From: an uncultured Lachnospiraceae bacterium | GTDB taxonomy: Bacteria; Bacillota; Clostridia; Lachnospirales; Lachnospiraceae | Assembly (NCBI GenBank): GCA_947571775.1 | Contig: CANOZK010000005.1 | Location: 166,088-230,087 of the forward strand | DNA length: 64,000 nt | Reading direction: 5' to 3' | Shown: piece after piece, positions 24,733 through 33,700 of the stretch | Position numbering within the stretch: the first letter of the stretch is position 1 | Layout of the letters: every line of letters starts with the position of its first letter | Program-made: the position numbers and the translations under genes | Notes under the pieces: model-generated | What the model was told of the DNA's origin: nothing | The model's input: the letters and a program-made list of their open reading frames with translations, nothing else | The model's database searches: none

Positions 24733-26130
24733 ATGAAATTATTTGAAGATATTTTACACAGCGTCAACGACTTTGTCTGGGGGCCGGTTATGCTGGTTCT
24801 TCTGGTGGGAACCGGCGTGTTTCTTACCATCCGTCTGAAGTTTCTGCCCTGGAGAAATCTGGGATATGCGCTGAAATCCGTATTTAAGAAACCGGAAGAA
24901 ACGCAGGAGCAGCAAGAAGGCGACATTACCCCGTTCCAGTCTCTGATGACGGCGCTGGCCGCCACCATCGGAACTGGTAACATCGTAGGTGTTGCCACGG
25001 CAATGGTTCTGGGCGGACCGGGAGCCATTGTGTGGATGTGGATCAGCGCCCTGTTCGGACTGTCCACCAAGTATGCGGAAAGCCTGCTGGCTGTAAAATA
25101 CCGGGAGACGAACCAGGACGGCGAGATGGCCGGAGGACCTATGTATGTGCTGAAAAACGCGTTTCCCATCCCGATTTTAGGCAAAATCCTGGCCGTGGCC
25201 TTTGCGCTATTTGCGGTGCTGGCTTCCTTTGGTATCGGCAATATGACCCAAGGGAACTCCATCGCCGAAGCTTTGAACACTACCTTTGGCGTACCCAACA
25301 TGGTAACCGGCGCACTGCTTACGGTATTGGCTCTGATTGTGCTGTTGGGCGGTATCAAAAGCATCGGTAAAGTGTGCGAGAAAATCGTGCCTTTTATGGC
25401 AGTTTTGTATTTTATCTGCGGCATCTTGGTAATCATCATCAATGCCAAAAATCTGCCTGCCGGCGTAACAGAGATTTTCTCTATGGCATTTAGTATGAAA
25501 GCTGTATCCGGCGGCGTGGGCGGTAGCATTATCGCTTCCATGCTTTCCGCTATGCGTTGGGGCGTAGCCCGCGGTGTATTCTCCAATGAAGCTGGTTTGG
25601 GATCCGCTCCCATTGCGGCTGCCGCAGCAAAGACAGACCTTCCCTCCAGACAGGGTTACATCAATATGACCGGTACCTTCTTTGATACCATCGTAGTATG
25701 TACCATAACCGGGCTTGTAGTCGCCTGCTCTGGACAACTGGGCGTTGAGGTAAATGGAGAACTGCTCACAGGAGCTTCCCTGACCATCGCATCTTTCCGC
25801 TCCGCGCTGGGAACCTTCGGCGGCTGGATGGTATCCATCGGTATTATGCTGTTTGCCTTTTCCACGATCTTAGGTTGGGAATATTATGGTGAAAAATCCC
25901 TGGAATTTCTGGTTGGCTCTACCAAGGCGAACAAACCTTATCGTCTGTTCTTCTCCCTGATCGCATTTATCGGGGCTACACAGACACTGAGCATCGTATG
26001 GGATTTCTCCGATACGATGAACGGGCTGATGGCAATTCCGAACCTGATCTGTCTGCTGGTTATGAGCGGCGTGGTGGCAAAAGAATGCTTTGCCTATGAA
26101 GATGTAATCAAAAAAGAACAGAACAAATAA
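24733..26130 (+). CDS. AGCS-family sodium:alanine (amino acid) symporter
   Basis: 465 residues with about eleven membrane helices. Family landmarks are TALAATIGTGNIVGVATAMV (about 75-95), GGPGAIVWMW, and ARGVFSNEAGLGSAPIAAAA near 285. It imports alanine or glycine with sodium. GGAGGAG precedes the ATG. Its position 35 bases after the oxidoreductase genes suggests co-expression, so that imported amino acids, once transaminated, feed the 2-oxoacid oxidoreductase. That link is inference. Confidence 0.9.
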   Translation: MKLFEDILHSVNDFVWGPVMLVLLVGTGVFLTIRLKFLPWRNLGYALKSVFKKPEETQEQQEGDITPFQSLMTALAATIGTGNIVGVATAMVLGGPGAIVWMWISALFGLSTKYAESLLAVKYRETNQDGEMAGGPMYVLKNAFPIPILGKILAVAFALFAVLASFGIGNMTQGNSIAEALNTTFGVPNMVTGALLTVLALIVLLGGIKSIGKVCEKIVPFMAVLYFICGILVIIINAKNLPAGVTEIFSMAFSMKAVSGGVGGSIIASMLSAMRWGVARGVFSNEAGLGSAPIAAAAAKTDLPSRQGYINMTGTFFDTIVVCTITGLVVACSGQLGVEVNGELLTGASLTIASFRSALGTFGGWMVSIGIMLFAFSTILGWEYYGEKSLEFLVGSTKANKPYRLFFSLIAFIGATQTLSIVWDFSDTMNGLMAIPNLICLLVMSGVVAKECFAYEDVIKKEQNK

Positions 26131-26146
26131 ACGTTTACTGCAAATC

Positions 26147-26191
26147 AATACCGCTGCCAAAAAGGACGACATTCTTTTTGGCAGCGGTATT
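26147..26191. terminator. Strong bidirectional terminator hairpin
   Basis: A perfect 18-bp stem (AATACCGCTGCCAAAAAG at 26147-26164 with its complement at 26174-26191) and a nine-base loop end the symporter operon. Short T-rich tails on both sides may also serve the facing XRE unit. Confidence 0.85.
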
Positions 26192-26257
26192 CTTATGTGT
26201 TGAAATTGGACTTATATCAATTTAACATCTGCAATTTTCAGATATATATGGATATTT

Positions 26258-26461
26258 TTAATCCTCTGTAAATTCAAACAATTCTTCTACTCTTGCATGA
26301 AACACCTTGGCAATATCCATTGCTAACTTTAAAGATGGGTTATAGCGTCCGTTTTCCAGATGCACGATTGTTTCACGCCTTACTTTCACTAACTCTGCGA
26401 GTTCGTTCTGCTTTAGCCCTGCTTTTTCCCTATATTCCTTTACCTTTGTTTTAAGAGCCAT
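26258..26461 (-). CDS. XRE-family helix-turn-helix regulator, compact
   Basis: 67 residues, essentially one Cro/CI helix-turn-helix: VKEYREKAGLKQNELAELVK, then RRETIVHLENGRYNPSLKLA. Such short regulators typically repress their own operon. It follows a small membrane-protein gene by one base. An inverted repeat over that operon's promoter is a likely binding site. Pairs of this type are common in Firmicutes; a toxin-antitoxin role is not shown. Confidence 0.9.
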   Translation of the reverse strand: MALKTKVKEYREKAGLKQNELAELVKVRRETIVHLENGRYNPSLKLAMDIAKVFHARVEELFEFTED

Positions 26462-26462
26462 A

Positions 26463-26867
26463 TTAGATTCCTTTGCTGTCCATCACACAAAATATAATAA
26501 ATCGTATAATCGTTAATACCAATATCATTCCCACAAGTGCATAGCCTGCCATTACGCCGTCTATAAATGTAACGGCACATGCAAAGGCAATAATAATAGT
26601 GGCAGCCATCATAATTTTAAACCCGATTGCATCTGTTCTGCACAAATTTTGAATTGCCAGCTCGTCCTTTTCTTCTTTACTATACCTATGAATACGGCCT
26701 GCCTGTATTGCAAAAAATGCGATGGTGAATACAACAACCATATTCTGAATCGTCATATAATAATCATGCCAATCCCGTCTTGCCCACATCCAGTAATAGC
26801 AGACAAGAAGCGCCGCATAAATAATTTTTGTTCCTACGATCTCCTTTAAAGTCACCTTTGATTTCAT
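26463..26867 (-). CDS. Small integral membrane protein paired with an XRE regulator
   Basis: 134 residues with four hydrophobic segments arranged as two hairpins (about 12-28, 38-58, 85-105, 110-130) and a charged loop between them (RIHRYSKEEKDELAIQNLCR). I recall similar proteins annotated only as DUF-type membrane proteins next to XRE genes. The ATG at 26867 follows GGAGGGACGG. The first gene of a two-gene operon. Function unknown. Confidence 0.75.
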   Translation of the reverse strand: MKSKVTLKEIVGTKIIYAALLVCYYWMWARRDWHDYYMTIQNMVVVFTIAFFAIQAGRIHRYSKEEKDELAIQNLCRTDAIGFKIMMAATIIIAFACAVTFIDGVMAGYALVGMILVLTIIRFIIFCVMDSKGI

Positions 26868-26882
26868 ATTCCGTCCCTCCAT

Positions 26883-26939
26883 GTGATATATTTTTCACTT
26901 GTTAGTTATAAATATATCACTCCAATAACAAGATGTCAA
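26883..26939 (-). promoter_or_regulatory. Promoter with overlapping inverted repeat, membrane protein-XRE operon
   Basis: On the minus strand TTGACA (26939-26934), 17 nt, TATATT (26916-26911). Perfect 11-bp arms GTGATATATTT (26883-26893) and AAATATATCAC (26910-26920), 16 bases apart, bracket the start site, one arm covering the -10. This is a good autorepression operator for the XRE protein. Confidence 0.7.
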
Positions 26940-27012
26940 TACAGTAAGTGAATCATTTGTAACTTCTTATAATCAGAACAGGAAATGAATCTCCTATTTT
27001 TTTAAACGCGCT

Positions 27013-28038
27013 CTAAGTAGTCTCCCGGCAGATTAAAACAGGCGGAATAATTTTATGAATGGGTTCGGCCAAAGGCGTAGGCTTCCTCTTTTTCCGTTCG
27101 GTCATCTGCATGGACAGAAGTTCCATCGCTTCCCTTGCAATCACCGGAATCTGCTGACCTACGGTACTTGTAGGAATCACGGCTTCGCTGGATATAGGCG
27201 AGTTGTCGAATCCGACAATCCGGTACGTACTGGGAAGTTCCCCATATTTTTGGATTAAGATATTTAAAAGCACATTGGCGTGAGTATCGTTTGGCATAAA
27301 TATCCCCTTTTTTTTCAGAGGATATTTTTCCTCCAAGTTTTCTACGATCTGAAACAATTTTGTACGGTTTTCTTCAAAAGAACTGCTCAAATCCGTGAAA
27401 ATCAACTCATGCAGAAGATGGTATTCTTCGCAGATATCCACAAATCCCTGGATACGGCCGTAGGCCGGGACGCCTTTGGACAGATCCGCGTTGATATGGA
27501 TGAAAATGTCGCAGCCGCATTTTTTCAGCAGACTGGCAGCCTGCACTCCTCCCATATAGTTATCCGTGTTCACGCTGCATATACAGCGGTCCTCCCGCTC
27601 AATGCCCACAATGGGGATGTTATAGGCCGCCAATTCTTCTGAAGAGATGGTGGGGCTTAATACAATCATGCCTTCGATGTTATAGGCCAGCAGCTCTTCA
27701 ATGTATTTTCTTTCCACGTCTTTTTTCTCGTGTCCGGCAAAGACCAGGAATTTATAGCCGTAAGTTTCGTAGGTGGCCAGAATCTGGTTGAGCATTTCCG
27801 CGTAATAATGCATGTACAGATTGGGGATGAGAATGCCCACGAACTCGGTCTTGCCGCTGGCCAGGATACGCCCCACTTTGTTTTCCTTATAGTCCAGAGC
27901 CACCAGAGCGTCCGCAATTTTCTGCTGATTTTCCAGAGTCAGGGAGTCCGGGTTATTGAAATAGCGGGATATGGTTGTTTTTGAGAAATTGGTGTAAGCC
28001 GCAATATCGGCAAAGGTAACTTTCTTTGATTTCATCAT
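27013..28038 (-). CDS. LacI-family sugar repressor
   Basis: 341 residues. The N-terminal helix-turn-helix and hinge helix are VTFADIAAYTNFSKTTISRY, then NNPDSLTLENQQKIADAL. A periplasmic-binding-like effector domain follows (VGILIPNLYMHYYAEMLNQI to the conserved IVGFDNSPIS near 280). It is divergent from an ABC importer-alpha-galactosidase operon and probably represses it until a galactoside is present. No ribosome site precedes ATG-ATG at 28038/28035; a promoter places the start site at the ATG, so the mRNA may be leaderless. The long in-frame extension to 28104 is rejected because it crosses that promoter. Confidence 0.9.
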   Translation of the reverse strand: MMKSKKVTFADIAAYTNFSKTTISRYFNNPDSLTLENQQKIADALVALDYKENKVGRILASGKTEFVGILIPNLYMHYYAEMLNQILATYETYGYKFLVFAGHEKKDVERKYIEELLAYNIEGMIVLSPTISSEELAAYNIPIVGIEREDRCICSVNTDNYMGGVQAASLLKKCGCDIFIHINADLSKGVPAYGRIQGFVDICEEYHLLHELIFTDLSSSFEENRTKLFQIVENLEEKYPLKKKGIFMPNDTHANVLLNILIQKYGELPSTYRIVGFDNSPISSEAVIPTSTVGQQIPVIAREAMELLSMQMTERKKRKPTPLAEPIHKIIPPVLICRETT

Positions 28039-28044
28039 ACAAAG

Positions 28045-28073
28045 AGTATAGCAAAAATATATGCAAAAATCAA
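28045..28073 (-). promoter_or_regulatory. Promoter of the lacI gene, apparently leaderless
   Basis: On the minus strand TTGATT (28073-28068), 17 nt, TATACT (28050-28045). Only six bases separate the -10 from ATG-ATG, so transcription should start at or next to the start codon. The same promoter recurs at 34728-34756. Confidence 0.65.
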
Positions 28074-28091
28074 TCGGGTAGCATTTTGGAC

Positions 28092-28130
28092 CACGAAAAT
28101 CCATTTTGATTTAGAAAATGAATTTCCGTG
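28092..28130. promoter_or_regulatory. Imperfect inverted repeat in the lacI/ABC intergenic region
   Basis: Arms CACGAAAATCCATTTT (28092-28107) and AAAATGAATTTCCGTG (28115-28130) match at 14 of 16 positions with a seven-base gap. It lies between the divergent promoters and is a candidate operator for the LacI or AraC protein. The rest of the 319-base gap holds only the two promoters. Confidence 0.45.
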
Positions 28131-28233
28131 ATTTTGGATGACGATCGAAAATTCAGATATGCAAAAATCTCACATTAATATATAAAAATGTAACTTCTGG
28201 TGAACGATGGTATATTTTGGGCACATTGTTTCA

Positions 28234-28263
28234 TTTACAGAGGCATTCTTTGCAATTTATAAT
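28234..28263 (+). promoter_or_regulatory. Promoter of the alpha-galactoside ABC operon
   Basis: TTTACA (28234-28239), 18 nt, TATAAT (28258-28263), about 90 bases before the first gene. No clear CRE box was found. Confidence 0.55.
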
Positions 28264-28357
28264 ACAATTAGCCTATGCAAGATACATAGAAATAAAGTCC
28301 GGACCGTCTTTTCTTACATATCTCAGGCAAAAAATATACGAAAAGGGGAAGATAGTT

Positions 28358-29656
28358 ATGAGAAAAATATCCCGCATGACTGCCGTCACTCTGTCCTTGC
28401 TGCTGCTTCTGTCTTTGACCGGATGCAAGGCGTCAGACGGCAAGACCCATCTGACCTTCCAGATCTGGGATGTTTACCAGCGTCCCGGCATGCAGGCCAT
28501 GTGCGACGCTTATACGGCCCAGCACCCGGATGTGGTCATCGATGTGCAGGCCACCAGTTGGGGGGAATACTGGACGAAACTGGAGGCTGCCGCTGAGAGC
28601 AGCACTTTGCCGGACATCTTCTGGATGCACACCAACCAACTTTTGTATTACGCTGATTTCGGAATGCTGGCGGATGTGACCCATCTCTACGACGATGTGT
28701 CGGATGATTATTACGAAGAACATTTTTCCGAGATTTCCCGCAGCAACGCAAGCGGCAGTGACGGAAAGCTGTACGGAGTCCCCAAGGATAAGGACAACGG
28801 ACATTTGGTGTATAACAAGGAAATGTTTGATGCGGCTGGCGTCGGATATCCCAACGATGACTGGACCTGGGACGATCTGGTCAGCGCATCTGAAAAGATT
28901 TATAAAACCACTGGCAAATACGGTTTCATGGCCTATAACGACGACCAGCTTGGATACTGGCCTTTTGTCTACCAGGCAGGAGGCTACATCCTAAATGACG
29001 ACCGGACGAAGGCCGGCTATACGCAGCCTGCCTCTGTCAAAGGAATCGAATTTTATGTAGGGATGCAGGACTGCGACTGGTGTCCCACACAGACATATTT
29101 TACCGAGACGACTCCCGCCACGGCCTTTTTCTCCCAGGTGGGCGCCATGTACATGGAGGGCAACTGGAATCTGCCCCAGTTAATGGAAAACTACCCGGAA
29201 ATGCGGGGTAAATGGGACATCGCAAAGCTGCCCAAATGCCCCGATCCCGTAAGCGGCGACGGCCGGGCGACCATGTCCAACGGCTTGTGTTACTCCACAG
29301 GCGCCCACGGCAAGCAGCTAGAGGCGGCGCTGGATGTGATTAAGTTCTTTGGAACCGAGGAAGCTCAGCGCATCCAGGGTGAAAACGGCGCGGCGATTCC
29401 CGCTTACCTTGGCGCAGAAGAAACCTGGCGCAATGCTTTTGACGCATATGATGAAAAGCTGGACCTGGATATTATCTTTGAACAATTTGACTACGCTGTC
29501 CAGGCTGTCTATAACTCTGCCAGCCCTGTATGGAAAAGCCAGGTCTTAGACCAGCTAACCAAGGTCTATTCCGGTGACCAGGACTTGATGACCGGACTGG
29601 AACATATGCAGAAAATTGTGGATACAGAGACTGCCAGAAAATTGGCAGAGGACTGA
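28358..29656 (+). CDS. Sugar ABC transporter substrate-binding lipoprotein
   Basis: 432 residues. A lipoprotein signal ends in LSLTGC (Cys about 22), followed by an extracellular-solute-binding (family 1) fold with LTFQIWDVYQRPGMQAMCDA at the start and LYGVPKDKDNGHLVYNKEMF near 135. AAAAGGGGAA fixes the ATG at 28358; the upstream extension is rejected. With the two permeases and alpha-galactosidase it points to uptake of raffinose, melibiose or stachyose. The LacI gene is divergent. Confidence 0.9.
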   Translation: MRKISRMTAVTLSLLLLLSLTGCKASDGKTHLTFQIWDVYQRPGMQAMCDAYTAQHPDVVIDVQATSWGEYWTKLEAAAESSTLPDIFWMHTNQLLYYADFGMLADVTHLYDDVSDDYYEEHFSEISRSNASGSDGKLYGVPKDKDNGHLVYNKEMFDAAGVGYPNDDWTWDDLVSASEKIYKTTGKYGFMAYNDDQLGYWPFVYQAGGYILNDDRTKAGYTQPASVKGIEFYVGMQDCDWCPTQTYFTETTPATAFFSQVGAMYMEGNWNLPQLMENYPEMRGKWDIAKLPKCPDPVSGDGRATMSNGLCYSTGAHGKQLEAALDVIKFFGTEEAQRIQGENGAAIPAYLGAEETWRNAFDAYDEKLDLDIIFEQFDYAVQAVYNSASPVWKSQVLDQLTKVYSGDQDLMTGLEHMQKIVDTETARKLAED

Positions 29657-29670
29657 AAGGAGGCCCTGTT

Positions 29671-30561
29671 ATGAAAAAAGGAAAAATATCCACTGCCGCC
29701 AGACGGGAACAGGCCTGGGGGTATCTTATGATTGCTCCCACCATCATCGGACTGATTGTGCTGAACGTATGGCCTTTTATTCAGACGATTTACGCCAGTT
29801 TCTGCAAACACTTAGGCTTCGGCCACTACAAATTTGTCGGGCTGGAGAACTATGTCAGCATGTTCCAGGACACCGATTTCTGGAGAGCTACCGGAAACAC
29901 TTTAATTTTCTGTGTTCTGACGGTTCCTGTGGGCATCTTTATCTCCTTGCTGGTGGCGATTCTGCTCAACGCAAAGGTGAAGTTCAAGGGCGGTTTCCGA
30001 ACCATCTTTTTCCTGCCCATGGTCTGCGCCCCGGCTGCCGTCACCATGGTCTGGCGGTGGATTTTCAACAGCGAATACGGTATCCTCAACCAGATCTTCG
30101 GCTCTCATATAGCCTGGATTACCGATCCAAAAGTGGCCCTTATCTCCTGCGCCATCGTAGCTGTCTGGAGTTCCATCGGCTATGACGCCGTTTTGCTGCT
30201 GTCCGGCTTGCAGAATATTTCAAAGTCTTACTATGAAGCGGCTTCCATCGACGGAGCCAGCAAGATTACGCAGTTTTTCAAGATTACCCTGCCGATGGTC
30301 TCCCCAACCCTGTTCGTGACCATGATTATGCGCCTGATGACTTCCTTAAAAGTCTATGATTTGATTTACATGATGGTGGAGGAGACGAACCCGGCGCTGA
30401 CCAGCGTACAAAGCCTAATTTATCTGTTTTACCGGGAATCTTTCGTCGCCGGCAGCCGCGGCTTAGGTTCTGCTATCGCAGTCTGGACTGTATTAATCAT
30501 TGGCGTCGCCACAGTCTTCCAGTTCATTGGCCAGAAAAAATGGGTCAATTACGAAGTTTAA
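29671..30561 (+). CDS. Sugar ABC transporter permease (MsmF-like)
   Basis: 296 residues with six membrane helices. The EAA loop that contacts the ATPase reads YYEAASIDGASKITQFFKIT near residue 190. AAAGGAGG precedes the ATG, 14 bases after the lipoprotein gene. The first of two permeases of the CUT1 carbohydrate family. Confidence 0.92.
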   Translation: MKKGKISTAARREQAWGYLMIAPTIIGLIVLNVWPFIQTIYASFCKHLGFGHYKFVGLENYVSMFQDTDFWRATGNTLIFCVLTVPVGIFISLLVAILLNAKVKFKGGFRTIFFLPMVCAPAAVTMVWRWIFNSEYGILNQIFGSHIAWITDPKVALISCAIVAVWSSIGYDAVLLLSGLQNISKSYYEAASIDGASKITQFFKITLPMVSPTLFVTMIMRLMTSLKVYDLIYMMVEETNPALTSVQSLIYLFYRESFVAGSRGLGSAIAVWTVLIIGVATVFQFIGQKKWVNYEV

Positions 30562-30573
30562 GGAGGAACCATC

Positions 30574-31398
30574 ATGAAAAATTCAAAACGCATCAGCAAG
30601 ATTATCACTTACGCGGCTCTTATTATCGGTTCTGTCATTATGATTTTCCCCTTTGTGTGGATGATCCTGACCAGTTCAAAGACCGTGGCCGAGAGTATGC
30701 AGATTCCACCCACGATTTTCCCCAAGCATCTGCTTGCAGAGAACTTTACGGACGCGCTCAAGAGCCTGCCCTTCGTAAATATGTATGCAAACACGATTTT
30801 GATGATTCTTTTCCGCGTAATCTTCGCCGTGCTGTTCAGCTCTATGGCTGGCTATGCTTTTGCTAAGTTGAAATTCAAAGGGAAAAACATCCTCTTTAGC
30901 ATCGTGTTGATGCAGATGATGCTGCCCAGCCAGATTTTCATCATTCCGCAGTACCAGATGGTGGCAAAACTAGGCTTGGCCAATACGGTGGCGGCTCTGG
31001 TATTTCCCGGCCTGGTCAGCGCGTTCGGCACCTTCTTTTTGCGCCAGGCATATCTGGCCATCCCGGAAGAGATTGGGGAAGCCGCCTACTTAGACGGCTG
31101 CAACCAGTGGCAGACTTTTACAAAGATTATGTTCCCGCTGACCCGCTCCTCTGTGGCGGCTCTGACGGTATTCACGGCTGTCTTTGCATACAGCGACTTG
31201 ATGTGGCCGTTGGTGGTAAACTCTGACTTGAAGATGATGACTCTCTCCTCCGGTCTTGCCACCCTGCGAGGCCAGTTCTCCACAAACTTCCCGGTTCTGA
31301 TGGCCGGAAGCCTGCTGGCCATGCTACCCATGGTTATTCTGTACCTGTTCTTCCAGAAACAATTTATCGAGGGTATTGCCATGACAGGCAGTAAGTAA
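30574..31398 (+). CDS. Sugar ABC transporter permease (MsmG-like)
   Basis: 274 residues with six membrane helices. The EAA loop is EIGEAAYLDGCNQWQTFTKI near 165-185, and the protein ends with the GIAMTGSK tail common to CUT1 permeases. AAGGAGGAACC precedes the ATG. No ATPase follows, so the importer must borrow one; the MsmX-type protein at 39878-40990 is the obvious candidate. Confidence 0.92.
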   Translation: MKNSKRISKIITYAALIIGSVIMIFPFVWMILTSSKTVAESMQIPPTIFPKHLLAENFTDALKSLPFVNMYANTILMILFRVIFAVLFSSMAGYAFAKLKFKGKNILFSIVLMQMMLPSQIFIIPQYQMVAKLGLANTVAALVFPGLVSAFGTFFLRQAYLAIPEEIGEAAYLDGCNQWQTFTKIMFPLTRSSVAALTVFTAVFAYSDLMWPLVVNSDLKMMTLSSGLATLRGQFSTNFPVLMAGSLLAMLPMVILYLFFQKQFIEGIAMTGSK

Positions 31399-31486
31399 TA
31401 AAATGTCTTGGGGGCATACGCCGGATGTGCGCGTGTGCCTCCATCTCGAAATATATATAGTATCACCATCATACAAGGAGCATCTT

Positions 31487-33685
31487 ATGATCATACATAA
31501 CGAACAAAACCAGACCTTTACACTGCTTACCCGCCATACGATGTATCAGATGAAAGTTGACCGCTACCAGGTATTGCTGCATGCCTATTATGGCCCGCCT
31601 GCCGACGTCGACAGCGACCTCTCCGATTTCATCCAGTGCGCCGACTACAGCTTTTCCCCAAATCCAAATGAAGCTGGAAGCGACCGCACCTACTCTCTTG
31701 ATGTGATGCCCCAGGAATATTCCACCTGCGGAGTGGGGGACTTTCGTCTGCCTTCCATAGAGCTGGAACTTCCCAACGGGAGCCGCTCGGCAGATTTGCG
31801 TTATCTAAGATACGAGCTGCAGAAAGGAAAATACTCTCTGCCGGGACTGCCGGCCTTTTATGGCGGGGAAAAAGACGCGGAGACGTTAATTATCTATCTG
31901 GAAGACGCCGCCGCACAGGTGACCGTCGCGTTGTACTATGGCGTATTTGAAGAATTTGACCTGATTACCCGTGCCGTGCGCGTGCTCAACCATGGAAGCG
32001 AGACTGTCCGCCTGTGCCGATGCGCTTCCCTTTGCCTGGATTTTTTGCGCTCCGATATGGATTTTGTCACTTTCAACGGCCATCATCTGATGGAACGCTG
32101 TCTGGACCGGGCCCCCCTGCGCTCCGGCATACAGAGCGTCGGCAGTATACGGGGCGCCTCCAGCCACCAGCACAATCCTTTTGTGATTCTGTGTGACCAA
32201 GACGCGGATGAAGACAGGGGCCTGTGTTATGGCGCGATGCTTCTATACAGCGGGAATTTCGAGGCGGCGGCGGAATGCAGCCAATTTGAGAACAGCCGGT
32301 TTGTGATGGGGATACATCCCTATCATTTTTGCTGGACGCTGGAACCCGACGAGGCGTTTACAGCTCCGGAAGCGGCGCTGATCTGCTCCCCTGGGGGTTT
32401 TACACAGATGAGCCAGCAGTTTCACCGGGCCATCCGGAAATGCCTGCTTTGCGACCCTTACGGTCCCGGTCAGCAAAAGCCGGTCTTGATTAACAACTGG
32501 GAAGCCACTTATTTTGATTTTACAGCAGATAAGCTAATAGACATTGCAAAAGAGGCGGCCGCTCTTGGAATCGGCCTGTCCGTCATGGACGACGGCTGGT
32601 TTGGCCGGCGAGACGACGATAACAGCGGGCTTGGCGACTGGTGGGTCAATGAGACGAAGCTGCCCGGCGGACTCAAAGACCTGACAGAGCGGATCCACGC
32701 TTTGGGCATGACTTTTGGCATCTGGATGGAACCGGAGATGGTAAATGAAGACAGCGACTTATACCGGGCGCACCCCGACTGGGCGCTGCACATACCAGGC
32801 CGCGCCCCTGCCAGGGGACGTGGACAACTGGTTCTGGATTTTTCCCGCAAGGATATCCGGGATTATATTTACAGTCAACTAAAGAGCGTCCTCTCAAGCG
32901 CGCCTGTCTCTTATATCAAGTGGGACATGAACCGCAGCCTGACAGACGTATGGTCTGCCGCCCTTCCCGCACAGCGTCAGGGAGAAGTGTATCATCGGTA
33001 TGTTCTGGGGGTTTACGACTTGCTGGAACGTCTTCGCAAAGACTACCCGCACATCCTTATCGAGGGCTGCTGTGGCGGAGGCGGCAGGTTCGACGGCGGG
33101 ATGCTCTACTATACGCCTCAGATTTGGTGCAGCGACGACTCGGACGCCATCGACCGCCTGCGGATACAATACGGCACTTCGTTTGCCTACCCCACCTGTA
33201 CCATGGGCGCGCACGTCTCCGCCGTCCCCAACGAACAGAACGGGCGGGTCACACCCCTGTAAACACGGGGAATCGTGGCCATGAGCGGCGCTTTTGGCTA
33301 TGAGATGGACTTGGGTAAATGCACAGCAAAAGAAAAAGAAACGATTCGCGGGCAGATTGAAACATACCAGGCGCATTATGACCTGCTCTGCCAGGGCGAC
33401 TATTATCGGCTGAGCAGTCCTTTTACAGACGATTTGTTCACAGCCTGGGCGCATGTATCCCCAGATAAACAAGAAGCGCTCGTCTCCCTGGTCACCGGCA
33501 GCGTCCGTCCCGCCACGCCATTTCTCCGGCTGCATCTAAAAGGGCTAAACCCCGCCTTGCAGTACCAAGTCAACCACGGAGACAAACTTTATCGCGGCAG
33601 TACGCTGATGCAGGCAGGTTACCCGCTCCCGGCAATCCAGAAGGATTACCAGGCTGTCCAGCTTTATCTCAAAGCAATCGAATGA
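31487..33685 (+). pseudogene. Alpha-galactosidase (GH36) interrupted by an in-frame TAA
   Basis: The frame would encode about 732 residues, the normal length of tetrameric bacterial GH36 enzymes. A beta-sandwich N-domain (about 1-330) is followed by the barrel, with the nucleophile in IKWDMNR (Asp480) and the acid/base Asp in WCSDDSDAIDR near 550. Codon 592, at 33260-33262, is TAA between VTPL and TRGIVAMSGAFGYE; the same frame continues with perfect family similarity to 33685. One base change (for example GAA to TAA) explains it. The truncated product keeps both catalytic residues but lacks the barrel end and C-domain. It could be a true nonsense mutation, a sequencing error or readthrough. 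ACAAGGAG precedes the ATG. Confidence 0.88.
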
Positions 33686-33700
33686 TAAAAAAAAGGCCAT

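Noticed and set aside
33260..33262. Frameshift in the alpha-galactosidase gene
   Set aside because: Both halves are in the same frame, so it is a stop codon, not an indel; special decoding of TAA has no support.
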